A DNA stretch of 64,000 nucleotides from Limosilactobacillus mucosae DSM 13345 (GCF_001436025.1 NZ_AZEQ01000009.1:1-64000), one strand, 5' to 3'. Shown: positions 23,999 to 33,566, numbered from the stretch's first letter. The notes: a model not told the origin generated them from the sequence alone. A program made the numbers and translations.

Positions 23999-24520
23999 TT
24001 ATTTTGTCAACTGATCGACAAACTTGGCATGCGGCAGTTGTGCCAAAATCTGAGGCGTGGTCTTGAACTTGGCATCAACGCGGCCGCCACCAATGATGAC
24101 CTCATCCAGTTCCTTAACGCTGCTGTCAATCAAGACCTGCCAATCATCGGGCAATCCAACGGGAGTAATGCTGCCAAATTCCATACAGGTCATGGCAATA
24201 ACATCGTCCAAATTGGCAAATGATGGCTTGGTGGCATCCATGGCGTGCTTGAGAACTGCTCCAGAATTAACTCGCTTGCCATAAAGAACCACGACGGCTG
24301 CATATCTAATCTGACCATCACGCTTGCCAGCAAAGGCCAGACAGTTTAACTCCTGATTAATGTCGACGCCGTAAGTCTCACTGAGTTTTTCACCATCAGC
24401 ATACTGGGGATCGATTTGGGCAACCTGGATTTTATCGGTCAGCTCATGGGACTTTAAAAATGAAAGCATTTTTGGTGCCACATATTCGGGATGACTTGCA
24501 ACAGAAACAAATTCAAGCAT
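23999..24520 (-). CDS. YbaK/EbsC-type aminoacyl-tRNA deacylase domain protein
   Basis: A 173-aa protein of the YbaK/ProX editing fold. The substrate-pocket segments MTCMEFGSITPVGLP and the late GGGRVDAKFKTT are typical. Such proteins hydrolyse mischarged tRNAs (for example Cys- or Ala-tRNAPro). The N-terminus is somewhat diverged, so specificity is open. It lies 17 bp downstream of the threonine aldolase gene and is probably co-transcribed. Confidence 0.8.
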   Translation of the reverse strand: MLEFVSVASHPEYVAPKMLSFLKSHELTDKIQVAQIDPQYADGEKLSETYGVDINQELNCLAFAGKRDGQIRYAAVVVLYGKRVNSGAVLKHAMDATKPSFANLDDVIAMTCMEFGSITPVGLPDDWQVLIDSSVKELDEVIIGGGRVDAKFKTTPQILAQLPHAKFVDQLTK

Positions 24521-24537
24521 AAAAATTCTCTCTTTCT

Positions 24538-25584
24538 TTAAGCTAACTTGGCAATCAATTCACACAACTGATCGACATCGGCTTTTTTTGAGGCCCAGCT
24601 GGTAGCAAAACGGACGATGGTATGATTTTCATCATATTTTTCCAAGAAGCTGAACTCGGCATGCTGGGCCAGCTCCTGCATCTTTTGATTTTCAATGACA
24701 AAAAACGTCTGATTGGTTGGTGATGAGTAGTAAAGCTGATAACCATTTTCTTTCAGGCATTGACGAATCTGATTGGCATAGTCGATAGCCTCTTTGGCAA
24801 TCTTGACGTACAGATCGTCTTTAAACAGCTCATCGAATTGAATTCCCAAGAGTCGTCCCTTGGCCAGTAATGCACCATGCTGCTTGATAATGGTAAACAG
24901 ATGCGGAATCAGCTTGGCATCCGGTATCACAACGGCTTCGCCAATTAAAGCTCCGCATTTGGTACCGCCAATGTAGAAGGCATCGCATAGCTTAGCCAGA
25001 TCAGCCATGGTCACATCGTTTTCTGGACAAGCCAGGGCGTAGGAAAGGCGCGCGCCATCGACATAAAGCTTCATGTCATATTGACGACAGACATCATGAA
25101 TGGCTTGCAGTTCAGCTTTGGAATACAGCGTCCCGAATTCGGTTGGCTGCGACAGGTAAACCATCCCTGGCATAACCATGTGATCGTGGTTGGCATCGTT
25201 ATGATAGTCAGCTGCATAGGCCACAATCTGATCAGCAGCAATCTTGCCTTCTTTGGCAGGAACCGTCAATACCTTGTGGCCACCAAATTCAATGGCACCA
25301 GCCTCATGCACGCTGATATGTCCCGTATCGGCGGCAATCACGCCTTGATAAGAATCCAGCAATGCATCGATCATCACGGCATTTGTCTGCGTGCCGCCGA
25401 TCAAGAACTCGACTTCAGCATTGGGTGTCTCACAAGCTTTGCGAATCCGTTCTTTAGCTGATAAGGAGATTTCATCGAAACCATAGCCGGGCATCTTTTG
25501 CCAATTGGTATCAGCCAGTCGTTTTAAAATGTTAGGGTGAGCACCTTCCATATAATCAGAAGCAAATGAAATTTTTTCAGTCAT
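24538..25584 (-). CDS. Threonine aldolase family PLP enzyme
   Basis: A 348-aa fold-type I PLP protein of the beta-eliminating lyase/threonine aldolase group: GGTQTNAV near residue 63, the cofactor Asp in YVDGARLSYA, and the PLP-binding Lys in FYIGGTKCGAL. Low-specificity threonine aldolases cleave threonine/allo-threonine to glycine and acetaldehyde. The length matches the family. It is divergent from a LysR gene and probably shares an operon with the downstream YbaK-type gene. Confidence 0.87.
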   Translation of the reverse strand: MTEKISFASDYMEGAHPNILKRLADTNWQKMPGYGFDEISLSAKERIRKACETPNAEVEFLIGGTQTNAVMIDALLDSYQGVIAADTGHISVHEAGAIEFGGHKVLTVPAKEGKIAADQIVAYAADYHNDANHDHMVMPGMVYLSQPTEFGTLYSKAELQAIHDVCRQYDMKLYVDGARLSYALACPENDVTMADLAKLCDAFYIGGTKCGALIGEAVVIPDAKLIPHLFTIIKQHGALLAKGRLLGIQFDELFKDDLYVKIAKEAIDYANQIRQCLKENGYQLYYSSPTNQTFFVIENQKMQELAQHAEFSFLEKYDENHTIVRFATSWASKKADVDQLCELIAKLA

Positions 25585-25747
25585 TGAAGATTACCTCGCT
25601 TGGAATTTGATTTATGGATATCTTACGCTAAAATTAGCTATGACACAAACGACTATTTAGCATGTTAAATATTGCAAATCGTCATATTAAATGAAGTGAA
25701 AAACGACTACTATCAATGATTGATCAAAAGAGAGGTCTATATTCATC

Positions 25748-26653
25748 ATGGAAGCAATTAAGTGTGAAGCAGCAATCATGGCCGCCGAAAGAGGCAGTTT
25801 GACCGCGGCGGCCAGCGCGCTCGGATACACTCAATCGGGGATTACGCGCATGATCAACAGTTTGGAAAATGAATTGGGGTTTGCACTGTTCATACGTCAA
25901 AAAAGAGGCGTTAAACTCACTGAAAATGGCAAGATCATGCTGCCAAAACTGCGTAGTATCGTGCAGGCACAAAAACAGGCCAATGAATTGAGTGCCTCGA
26001 TCCGTGGCGTTGTGCAGGGGACATTGACGATTGGCAGCTACTTCAGTGTTTCGGCAATCTGGATGCCAGCCATCTTAAAACAGTTTGAAGAACGTTTTCC
26101 AAAAATCAAAGTCAAGATGCTGGAGGGCGGTAATCAAGAAATTGCCCGCTGGCTAAACGAAAAGGCGGTCGATCTTTGCTTTTGTGCGGCCCCAGATCCG
26201 AAGACTTCCTGTGACTGGCTGCCACTTTATCAAGATGAGATGGTAGTCTGGCTGCCCAAGGATCATCCAATGGCAAATCAGACAAGCTATCCGGTTGCAA
26301 TGCTTAGTCAGGAAAAATTCATTCATACATTGCCCAATGAGGATACCGATCAGGATCGCTTGATTGTGGCTGAAAAGCTCCAACTCAATGAGCGCTACAC
26401 GACGCGTGATGGCTTTACCACTTATAATATGGTTGAAGCGGGACTAGGCGTGAGCGTCAATCAACGGCTGATTTCGCAAAAGTGGCAAGGTGCAGTTGCA
26501 GAAGTACCATTGCGACCGGCTCATTATGTGTCACTTGGTCTGGCTGCGCCAAGCTTTAAGGAATGCTCACCGTCTGCCCAACGCTTTATTGATTGTGTGC
26601 AGGAGATGATGCCAGAACTGACAGTGGCTGATTCAAAAACGGCTGGAAACTGA
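25748..26653 (+). CDS. LysR-family transcriptional regulator
   Basis: A 301-aa LysR protein with its helix-turn-helix at about residues 16-45 (SLTAAASALGYTQSGITRMINSLENELG in outline) and a periplasmic-binding-fold effector domain. AGAGAGG lies about 13 nt before the ATG. It is divergent from the threonine aldolase gene, with 163 bp between, making that gene a plausible target. The inducer is unknown. Confidence 0.88.
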   Translation: MEAIKCEAAIMAAERGSLTAAASALGYTQSGITRMINSLENELGFALFIRQKRGVKLTENGKIMLPKLRSIVQAQKQANELSASIRGVVQGTLTIGSYFSVSAIWMPAILKQFEERFPKIKVKMLEGGNQEIARWLNEKAVDLCFCAAPDPKTSCDWLPLYQDEMVVWLPKDHPMANQTSYPVAMLSQEKFIHTLPNEDTDQDRLIVAEKLQLNERYTTRDGFTTYNMVEAGLGVSVNQRLISQKWQGAVAEVPLRPAHYVSLGLAAPSFKECSPSAQRFIDCVQEMMPELTVADSKTAGN

Positions 26654-26698
26654 ATAGCGGTTTTGTTAGAATATCAATAGTTTATTAAATTAAAATTA

Positions 26699-26732
26699 AA
26701 AACCGCCATTGGATGCTGAATGGCGGTTTTGT
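26699..26732 (+). terminator. Terminator between the LysR and DUF554 genes
   Basis: AACCGCCATT (26701-26710) and AATGGCGGTT (26719-26728), then TTTGT. It ends only 16 bp before the DUF554 start, so it could also act as a leader hairpin of that gene. Confidence 0.7.
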
Positions 26733-26747
26733 ATGTGGAGGAATAAA

Positions 26748-27461
26748 ATGCCAGGATTAGGAACCATCGTCAACGTAATTGCCATTGCACTTGCGGGAAT
26801 CATTGGCTGTGTAGCAGGAGAAAGAATCTCGCCGCGCTTTCAGGATATGCTGATGAAATCAGCGGCGATTGCCGTTTTGTTTTTAGGGCTGGGCGGCACT
26901 ATGGCACAGATGCTGCAGTTTAAGAATGGCTCTTTTTCAACGCAAGGGACCATGATGATGATCGGCAGCCTGGCAATCGGTGGTCTGATCGGTGAGTGGC
27001 TGCGTATTGAGGATCGGTTTACCGAATTTGGCAACTGGCTCAAGCAAAAGACCGGCAACGCCAACGATCAAGAATTCATCGAAGCCTTCGTAACAGCTTC
27101 TTTAACCGTCTGCATTGGCGCGATGGCAATCGTAGGCGCGATTGAAGACGGCATTTTTGGCGACCACTCAATCCTGTTCGCTAAGGCAATTCTTGATTTT
27201 GTCATCGTCTTGATCATGGCCGCCTCGCTGGGCAAGGGTTGCGGATTTGCAGCGATTCCAGTCGGGATTTTGCAAGGGACCGTCACGTTGTTTAGCGAAT
27301 TGCTCAAGCCCGTGATGACGACTGCAGTTATGAATAACATCTCATATGTTGGCTCGATTCTGATTTTCTGCGTCGGGGTCAACCTGTTTTGGGGCAATAA
27401 GATCCGAGTGGCCAATCTCTTGCCAGCGCTGATCGTTGGTGCCGTTTGGGTGGTATTTTAA
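26748..27461 (+). CDS. DUF554 membrane protein (YqgA/YdfK-like)
   Basis: A 237-aa protein with about seven hydrophobic segments, a GTIVNVIAI start and the conserved stretches AFVTASLTVCIGAMAIVGAIEDG (in part) and FCVGVNLFWG, as in DUF554. It is a cytoplasmic-membrane protein with no established substrate. The ATG at 26748 has a GGAGGAATAAA ribosome binding site; the upstream in-frame extension would run through the terminator hairpin. Confidence 0.85.
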   Translation: MPGLGTIVNVIAIALAGIIGCVAGERISPRFQDMLMKSAAIAVLFLGLGGTMAQMLQFKNGSFSTQGTMMMIGSLAIGGLIGEWLRIEDRFTEFGNWLKQKTGNANDQEFIEAFVTASLTVCIGAMAIVGAIEDGIFGDHSILFAKAILDFVIVLIMAASLGKGCGFAAIPVGILQGTVTLFSELLKPVMTTAVMNNISYVGSILIFCVGVNLFWGNKIRVANLLPALIVGAVWVVF

Positions 27462-27463
27462 CT

Positions 27464-28387
27464 TTAAACCGGCTTGATGAGCTGCTCATCAGTCGGTTTT
27501 TTTGACTGTTGAGCATGTCTGATTAATTGTTTTAATGCCGGATTGAGATTATCGTTTCGATACAGCAGGTTGAATGAAAATTCTTGATGCATTGCGTCTT
27601 TTAGTGGCAGATACCGAATATGGCTGTCAGGCTGATCGTAGACGCTGATCAGCTGCCGAGGGTAAAATGACAGCGCCTGACCAAGTGCTACCTTCATCTG
27701 CATCTGTTCAAACGAATCCACGCGCTGGATACTCAATGATGGCAGCTTGGTCCCCAGACTGGCGGTAAAGGCCTTTTTCAGATAGGTTGACTCTTCATTG
27801 CTGTAATAGATGATTGGCTGATTCTTTAGCTGGTCGATAGTAATGGTATCTGAAAAAGGCAATCGCTCGCTGACTCCGATAACCATGCGATCGGTATGCA
27901 GTGCTTGGGTACCAAGTCCCATCGCGCTGAAGTTCTGATTAAAACCATAATCATCCATGACGATGGCGCAGTCCAGATCGTTCATCAAGACATCGGTAAT
28001 AACGTGTTCAATGCCTTCTTCAACGACGATAAAGTCTATCTCATTGGCTAGATCAAAAATCAAGCGTTTTAAAAGAAGGGCGTCAAACGGAGAAAAATAG
28101 CCGACTTTGAGGTTGTGACGCTCAAGTTGGTCAAAGCGCATGATGTTTTGACTGGTATCGCTAACCATTCTTAAAATAGCTTGGCTGCGCTCTTTAAAAA
28201 AATTACCGGCGCTCGTCAACTGAACACGGTTTTTGCCGCGGATGAACAGTTTAACGCCCAGCTCATCTTCAAGTCGCTTCATCTGTTGCGAAATCGCGCG
28301 TTGTGAGACGTAGTTGGCCTGGGCTGCCTTTTGAAAGCTGCCCAGTTCACTAACGGTTAAAAATACTTTTAGCTGATCCAGGTTCAT
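27464..28387 (-). CDS. LysR-family transcriptional regulator
   Basis: A 307-aa LysR protein beginning MNLDQLKVFLTVSELGSFQK with a typical helix-turn-helix (AAQANYVSQRAISQQMKRLEDELG, about residues 21-44). The ATG at 28387 has GGAG 6 nt upstream. It is divergent from the zinc alcohol dehydrogenase gene across 245 bp. In that gap is a dyad ATTAT-GGAC-ATAAT at about 28565-28580 that could be its operator. Regulation of the dehydrogenase is inference. Confidence 0.87.
   Translation of the reverse strand: MNLDQLKVFLTVSELGSFQKAAQANYVSQRAISQQMKRLEDELGVKLFIRGKNRVQLTSAGNFFKERSQAILRMVSDTSQNIMRFDQLERHNLKVGYFSPFDALLLKRLIFDLANEIDFIVVEEGIEHVITDVLMNDLDCAIVMDDYGFNQNFSAMGLGTQALHTDRMVIGVSERLPFSDTITIDQLKNQPIIYYSNEESTYLKKAFTASLGTKLPSLSIQRVDSFEQMQMKVALGQALSFYPRQLISVYDQPDSHIRYLPLKDAMHQEFSFNLLYRNDNLNPALKQLIRHAQQSKKPTDEQLIKPV
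27465..27502 (+). terminator. Terminator of the DUF554 gene, inside the convergent LysR 3' end
   Basis: AAACCG..TGATGAG, loop CTG, CTCATCA..CGGTTT followed by TTTT. The hairpin overlaps the last codons of the LysR gene on the other strand. Confidence 0.8.
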
Positions 28388-28632
28388 GAGATTCTCCAAT
28401 TACTTTATACGAACTTTTTGATTCAGGTGGCGAGCTAAATTAACGCTCCCCAATAGATAAGTTCAATGATACACTATTCTTGTTAAAAGCTTAACAATTG
28501 GTTCATAAATATAGCACTAGTATGTTATTATGATGATGTGCTTAAAAGAACTGGTTGATCAGATTATTATGGACATAATCACCAGGCGAAGGTTGATATG
28601 TTGATTTGAAAATAATTTTAAAAGGGGTCTTG

Positions 28633-29733
28633 ATGATGAAGATGAAGGCAGCCGTGATTCATAGTGCTGATGATCCATATCAATTTGAAGAAGTTGAATT
28701 AGCTGAGCCAAAGAATGACGAGGTCCTGGTACGCATTACCGCCAGTGGTCTGTGTCATACCGATGAATTTGGTCGGACGCTGGGGATGATGCCGATCGTT
28801 TTGGGACATGAAGGAGCCGGTATCGTTGAAAAAGTCGGTGAAAACGTCAAAGACTTTCAACCAGGCGATCATGTGGCATTTTCATACGCTTTTTGTGGCC
28901 ATTGTAAAAACTGTGTCCAAGGCCAGCCACAGTACTGTGAAAAGTTTAATGCGCTCAATTTTGGTGGGATCGGTGCCGATGGTCAAAGCAAACTGTCACA
29001 AAATGGTCAGCCAGTAGCAATGTTTTTTGGTCAATCATCATTTGCGCAATATGCAACGATCAGCGAAGAAAGCATTGTTAAAATTGATGAGGACGTTGAT
29101 CTGGCGATGGTTGCACCATTTGGCTGTGGGGTGCAGACTGGCGCCGGCGCGGTCTTGAACACGCTGCGTCCTAACGTTGACGAAACCCTGGCCATCTTCG
29201 GCTGTGGCGCGGTTGGCTTTAGTGCCATCATGGCTGCCAAGGTTGCCGGCTGTCGTCAGATTATCGCGGTCGGCGGCAATGAGCATAGTCTTGAGCTTGC
29301 CAAGGAATTAGGTGCAACGGACGTAGTCAACCGCAAGAAACTGCCAGAAGGTCAAACCATTGCGCAAGCCGTGGCTGAGATCTCAAATGGCGGTGTTGAC
29401 TATGCCATTGATACGTCAGGCAATGGCAACATGATTGAAAATGCTATCTTGAGTACCAGCCTAAATGGCAAGATCGTACTGCTGGCACCATCAGGAGAAG
29501 TTGCAAACTTTAACTTTGGTAAGGATGTCTTGATGGCATACCGCACTATTATCGGCTGCTGTGAGGGGGATTCCAATCCTAAGATCTTCATCCCACAGCT
29601 GGTTCAGCTCTACAAGGAAGGGCGTTTCCCAGTCGATAAGATCATTACGAAGTATCCATTTGAACAACTGGAGCAAGCTCGCGAAGACTCCAATGCGGGT
29701 AAGGTTATCAAGGCTGTTGTTACGATGGAATAA
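28633..29733 (+). CDS. Zinc-dependent alcohol dehydrogenase (medium-chain family)
   Basis: A 366-aa MDR enzyme: catalytic zinc ligands in GLCHTDE and GHEGAG, four structural-zinc Cys in FCGHCKNCVQGQPQYC, and the coenzyme motif GCGAVGFSA. It resembles aryl-alcohol/benzyl-alcohol or class III-like dehydrogenases and would interconvert an alcohol and aldehyde with NAD(H). An AAAGGGG ribosome binding site precedes ATG codons at 28633 and 28636. It is monocistronic with its own terminator and divergent from a LysR gene. Confidence 0.9.
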   Translation: MMKMKAAVIHSADDPYQFEEVELAEPKNDEVLVRITASGLCHTDEFGRTLGMMPIVLGHEGAGIVEKVGENVKDFQPGDHVAFSYAFCGHCKNCVQGQPQYCEKFNALNFGGIGADGQSKLSQNGQPVAMFFGQSSFAQYATISEESIVKIDEDVDLAMVAPFGCGVQTGAGAVLNTLRPNVDETLAIFGCGAVGFSAIMAAKVAGCRQIIAVGGNEHSLELAKELGATDVVNRKKLPEGQTIAQAVAEISNGGVDYAIDTSGNGNMIENAILSTSLNGKIVLLAPSGEVANFNFGKDVLMAYRTIIGCCEGDSNPKIFIPQLVQLYKEGRFPVDKIITKYPFEQLEQAREDSNAGKVIKAVVTME

Positions 29734-29739
29734 CGGTCA

Positions 29740-29779
29740 AAAAACTGCTGATTGGCAAATGCTGATCAGCAGTTTTTAT
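29740..29779 (+). terminator. Terminator of the alcohol dehydrogenase gene
   Basis: AAACTGCTGAT (29742-29752) and ATCAGCAGTTT around GGCAAATGCTG, followed by TTT. Confidence 0.9.
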
Positions 29780-29936
29780 ATCCTGAAATGGCTTTTTTAT
29801 TTTTCTAACTTAATTTTACAAATGACGTTCAAAAAGCTTATAAAAAGTAAGGAAATCTGCTGAATAGTGATAGTTGCTATTAAACTCAGTGGAATCATGC
29901 TTTTATAATCAATTACAAGTTTTTTACTATAATAGG

Positions 29937-29971
29937 TAAAAAATCCCCGCCTACTTGAGACGAGGATTATT
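29937..29971 (-). terminator. Terminator of the transporter-nadC operon
   Basis: On the minus strand AATCCTCG, an 11-nt loop and CGGGGATT are followed by TTTTT. It lies directly after the nadC stop codon. Confidence 0.8.
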
Positions 29972-29972
29972 C

Positions 29973-30815
29973 TTATTTGGCTTTGATAGCGCCATTGACC
30001 AAAAAACTGATATCCAGTGGTTCAACGGCATTGGTCAACGTCCCCAGCGAGATAAAGTCAACGCCGCAGCCCTGGTACTGGGCAATATTTGCTAGATCAA
30101 TGCCGCCTGAAGCTTCAGTAAGAATTCCAGCCGGCACCAGTTTTTGCCATTGCTTGATGGTTGCTGGCTTTTGATTATCAAACATAATCACATCGGCATG
30201 GTGTTTGATAGCTTCCTGTAATTCACTCAGTGTTTCAACTTCAACCTCCACGCGCGTCATAGGTCCCACGTTCTGCTTGGCTAGATCGATTGCCTTGCCA
30301 ACGCTGCCCGCCAATGCCAGATGATTGTCTTTTAACATAATCCCGTGCGTCAGTCCCATGCGATGATTAAAACCGCCACCAGCACGAACAGCTGCTTTTT
30401 CAAACATTCTTAGCCCAGGCATCGTCTTGCGCGTATCCACGATTTTGATGGTTGGATCAGCCAGCAGCTCGACGGCTTGAGCAGTTTTAGTGGCAATCCC
30501 GCTCATGTGCTGCAGCAGATTCAAAATAACCCGTTCACCGCTTAGTAAAACGGCAGCTGATCCTTTAACTCGTGCTAACTCGGTCTTTTTAGCGACTTTT
30601 TCACCATCGCTGACCAACAACTCAACTTCAGCACCACCTAAAAGGTCATAGACGGCACTGATAACCTGTAGGCCGCAGACAATACCATCAGCTTTGGCAA
30701 TGAACATTCCTTCAATGACATGATCTGGTAGGGGAGCAAGACTGGCATCCCCAAATTCCAGATCTTCTTTTAAAAAAGCGGTCAGTTTTTGTTTTAGAAG
30801 AAAATCATTCAGCAT
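29973..30815 (-). CDS. nadC: Nicotinate-nucleotide pyrophosphorylase (quinolinate phosphoribosyltransferase)
   Basis: A 280-aa protein with QPRTase hallmarks: EDLEFGD near the N-terminus, LLQHMSGIAT, DTRKTMPGLR, GGGFNHRMGLTHGIMLKDNH and late EASGGI. It makes nicotinate mononucleotide from quinolinate and PRPP. No nadA or nadB is nearby. The ATG at 30815 overlaps the transporter gene by 11 bp with GAGGA 5 nt upstream, so the two are translationally coupled. In an organism lacking de novo synthesis this suggests uptake of quinolinate or another pyridine carboxylate, which is inference. Confidence 0.92.
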   Translation of the reverse strand: MLNDFLLKQKLTAFLKEDLEFGDASLAPLPDHVIEGMFIAKADGIVCGLQVISAVYDLLGGAEVELLVSDGEKVAKKTELARVKGSAAVLLSGERVILNLLQHMSGIATKTAQAVELLADPTIKIVDTRKTMPGLRMFEKAAVRAGGGFNHRMGLTHGIMLKDNHLALAGSVGKAIDLAKQNVGPMTRVEVEVETLSELQEAIKHHADVIMFDNQKPATIKQWQKLVPAGILTEASGGIDLANIAQYQGCGVDFISLGTLTNAVEPLDISFLVNGAIKAK

Positions 30816-31998
30816 GAGCGTCCTCGTTCTTTCCTGGTTCTGGCAATGCCAAGACAGCCACCGAACCAATAATCAAAGAAATCATGAAAATCAAGAAGAT
30901 CATATTGATGCTGACATGCTGATCGATCCAAATCCCAACCAGCAGTGGACCAACGACGGCACCAATCCGGCCCATTCCTTGCGCCATCCCCGTCATCGTC
31001 CCGCGAACGTCAGTCTCATACAGCGTTGGCGTCAAAGCGATGATGGCACCGTAAGCGCCGAGGTTGAAGAACGATAGGATGCAGCCAGCAATAACCGTCA
31101 AAGCGCTGCTCGAAACGTTGCCAAACATGATCGCGCCTAGTGCCGTCCCCAACATGTAGATTGCGAAGACGTACTTAGTTTTGATTTTACCAGCCAGCCA
31201 AGCTGCCAGATAGTATCCTGGTAACTGGGCCACCACAATGATCGTTGTATAGCCGAAACTTTCAATCACGCTGTTGCCCCGTGCCAGCATAATGCTTGGC
31301 AGCCACATAAACATCCCGTAGTAGCTGAACATTACCATCAGCCAAGCGATCCATAGCAGAACGGTCTTGCCATGAAACGACTTTTTTAAGGCTTGGCCCA
31401 AAGCAACATGCTGCGTTTGGACGTGACTGACTTCTTGAATGTTGCGGCGCATCATGATGGCAAAAAAGCCAGTCAGTGCAGTAACCAGCAAAAGACCCCG
31501 CCAGCCAATCGTGGTGCTGAGCAAAAACGACAGAAATGAGGCAATCAGCCAGCCAATCGCCCAGAAACTATCGGCTAAAATCAGCATCTGTGAGCGCTGA
31601 CTGCCTTGATACAGGTCGGCAATATAAGTAGCCGCTACCGGCAGCTCGCCGCCAAGTCCCATGCCAACAAAAAAGCGAATCACTAAAAAGCTCTTAAAAC
31701 CAACCGCGGCCGCCAAGACGACGTTCCCTAACGAAAACATGAGCAGGGTAATGATCAGCGTGTTCTTGCGGCCGATTCGATCAGCCAGGTGTCCAAAATA
31801 AAAGCCGCCGCAGATCATGCCAATCGTGCTGACCGAACTGATCAAACCGGTCTGTGAATTAGCCAGCCCCCAAGCCTTACGAACGATCGGCATGATAAAT
31901 GACAGCAGACCTACGTCCAGCGCGTCAAACATCCATGCCGTACCAATAATTAAAAACGTGGCAAATGCAGTCTTTTTAACGTTAATACCTTGATCCAT
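30805..31998 (-). CDS. MFS transporter coupled to nadC (NiaP-like candidate)
   Basis: A 397-aa, roughly 12-helix MFS protein. Helix 1 DALDVGLLSFIMP and the loop GHLADRIGRKN (motif A) place it in the aromatic-acid/metabolite:H+ symporter group that includes nicotinate transporter NiaP. The 11-bp overlap with nadC makes a pyridine carboxylate (nicotinate or quinolinate) the most reasonable substrate, by inference. The start at 31998 is followed by a hydrophilic MDQGINVKK, as in related proteins, and has GGGAGAAG upstream. Confidence 0.8.
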   Translation of the reverse strand: MDQGINVKKTAFATFLIIGTAWMFDALDVGLLSFIMPIVRKAWGLANSQTGLISSVSTIGMICGGFYFGHLADRIGRKNTLIITLLMFSLGNVVLAAAVGFKSFLVIRFFVGMGLGGELPVAATYIADLYQGSQRSQMLILADSFWAIGWLIASFLSFLLSTTIGWRGLLLVTALTGFFAIMMRRNIQEVSHVQTQHVALGQALKKSFHGKTVLLWIAWLMVMFSYYGMFMWLPSIMLARGNSVIESFGYTTIIVVAQLPGYYLAAWLAGKIKTKYVFAIYMLGTALGAIMFGNVSSSALTVIAGCILSFFNLGAYGAIIALTPTLYETDVRGTMTGMAQGMGRIGAVVGPLLVGIWIDQHVSINMIFLIFMISLIIGSVAVLALPEPGKNEDAHAE

Positions 31999-32419
31999 TT
32001 TACTTCTCCCTTAACCAGTTATTAAAAAAGTATTAGTTACTTTTATTGTGCTCAAGTGTAATCCTTTGGTGGCCGAATGCAAGTTTTATTTGGCGATTTA
32101 CCAAACCAGTTAACAATTATGCGATCGCTACCATTACTGGATTGATCACGTTTTGGAAAAGTAAAATCTACCTAAAATAATTTAGAACTAGATATTTTCG
32201 AAACCGCTTATCCAGGGGATGCAAATTGACTACAAAATCAGCATTCCAAAAATAAACAGCGACCACTTAATCTCGTCAAACGATTAAAAGGCGGCAGGAT
32301 TTATGAAAATGAGCCGTTCGACTGACTTTTAAGGTGGCAGCCTGTTTTGACCTGCCAAATGATTTTTGATACGCTGTTTTTACGTTTAAGATTTAAAAGT
32401 TAAAGTTAAGGAGAAGTCG
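31999..32419. other. Gene-free region between the transporter and tag
   Basis: About 420 bp, AT-rich with two divergent promoter regions. A weak -35 TTGAGC/-10 TACTTT pair can be read on the minus strand ahead of the transporter. I see no gene, riboswitch or repeat. Confidence 0.4.
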
Positions 32420-32998
32420 ATGCCAAACAATAATTTAAAAATGGATCTTCCGCGCTGTTCATGGGTTAACCTGCAAAACCCGCTCTACGTGAAATATCAT
32501 GACTGTGAGTGGGGCAAACCGGTTCATGACGATCACCGGCTGTTTGAAATGCTGCTTCTTGAGTCGTTTCAAGCCGGCTTGTCATGGGAAACGGTGCTAA
32601 ACAAACGCGCTGCTTTCAAACAGGCATTTGCGGGATTTGATGTTGGCAGGGTCGCTAAATTTAATGATGAGGACTGTCAGCGGCTATTGCAAAATCCAGG
32701 GATCATCCGGCATCGTTTAAAGATTCGCGCGGCGGTTGGGAATGCCCAGATCTTTATGGCTATCCAACAAGAATGGGGTACTTTTTCAAATTATCTGTGG
32801 CATTGGACGCAAGAGGAGACGGTTCGCGAAATCGGTCAAACCAGCTCACAGCTGTCCGATGAAATTGCCAAAGATCTTAAAAAACGCGGGATGAAGTTTG
32901 TGGGTACGACTACGATTTATGCCTATCTGCAGGCAGTCGGCGTAGTCAACGGTCATGAGCGCTCCTGCTGGCTGGGAAGTCACGTTGGTCATGCTTAG
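32420..32998 (+). CDS. tag: DNA-3-methyladenine glycosylase I
   Basis: A 192-aa protein with Tag landmarks: RCSWVNLQNPLYVKYHDCEWG, LLLESFQAGLSWETVLNKR, RLKIRAAVGNA and KKRGMKFVGTTTIYAYLQAVG. The enzyme removes 3-methyladenine from alkylated DNA. Cys and His residues in the N- and C-terminal parts fit the family zinc site. The ATG at 32420 has an AAGGAGAAG ribosome binding site. Length is normal for the family. Confidence 0.95.
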   Translation: MPNNNLKMDLPRCSWVNLQNPLYVKYHDCEWGKPVHDDHRLFEMLLLESFQAGLSWETVLNKRAAFKQAFAGFDVGRVAKFNDEDCQRLLQNPGIIRHRLKIRAAVGNAQIFMAIQQEWGTFSNYLWHWTQEETVREIGQTSSQLSDEIAKDLKKRGMKFVGTTTIYAYLQAVGVVNGHERSCWLGSHVGHA

Positions 32999-33145
32999 AC
33001 TGGCTGACTACCTTGACAGCATAAATTTACATCGGCCATGATAGTTAGTGCGTTTGATAGCGTTTGCAATTTAGCAGGCAGTTTATTTGCATCCCCGCCT
33101 CAGCGTGCTATGCTGAAAACAACGAACTGTAATGAGGTGATTTTA

Positions 33146-33493
33146 ATGACGGATTATCAAGAAAAGCTGAATGAAGCACGGGCCAACAATCGCAATCTGT
33201 TTGGTGCATTGGGCGAGACCGGCAAAGGCTTTAACGCTATGCATGATGTTGCCGTCAAGGATGGCGCGCTAGATTTAAAGACTAAGGAGCTAGAGGCGAT
33301 TGCGATCGCGATTGCCATGCGCTGCGAGGGATGTATCGTTCAACATGCCAAGGCGTGCCTGAAAGCTGGCGTTACCAGAGATGAACTGGTTGAAACGATT
33401 GGCATTGCCGTCATGATGGGTGGCGGTCCAGCAACGGTTTATGGCGGCAAGGCATTGGACTGCTATGATCAGTTTGTCCAGGCCTCAAAATAA
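33146..33493 (+). CDS. Carboxymuconolactone decarboxylase (AhpD-like) protein
   Basis: A 115-aa alpha-helical protein with the AhpD-type redox motif CEGC followed by IVQHAKACLKAG, i.e. CxxC-xxxH. AhpD-like proteins are peroxidase or disulfide-exchange partners. The ATG at 33146 has GAGGTGA upstream; the longer in-frame upstream stretch lacks a ribosome binding site. A terminator follows directly. Confidence 0.88.
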   Translation: MTDYQEKLNEARANNRNLFGALGETGKGFNAMHDVAVKDGALDLKTKELEAIAIAIAMRCEGCIVQHAKACLKAGVTRDELVETIGIAVMMGGGPATVYGGKALDCYDQFVQASK

Positions 33494-33530
33494 GCTATCG
33501 TCAAAAACGACATAAGTGATAATTAGATAA

Positions 33531-33566
33531 ATAAAAATGGCGCGGAGCAATCCGGGCCATTTTTTA
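33531..33566 (+). terminator. Terminator after the AhpD-like gene
   Basis: AAATGGC-GCGGA, loop GCAA, TCCGG-GCCATTT, followed by TTT. Confidence 0.88.
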
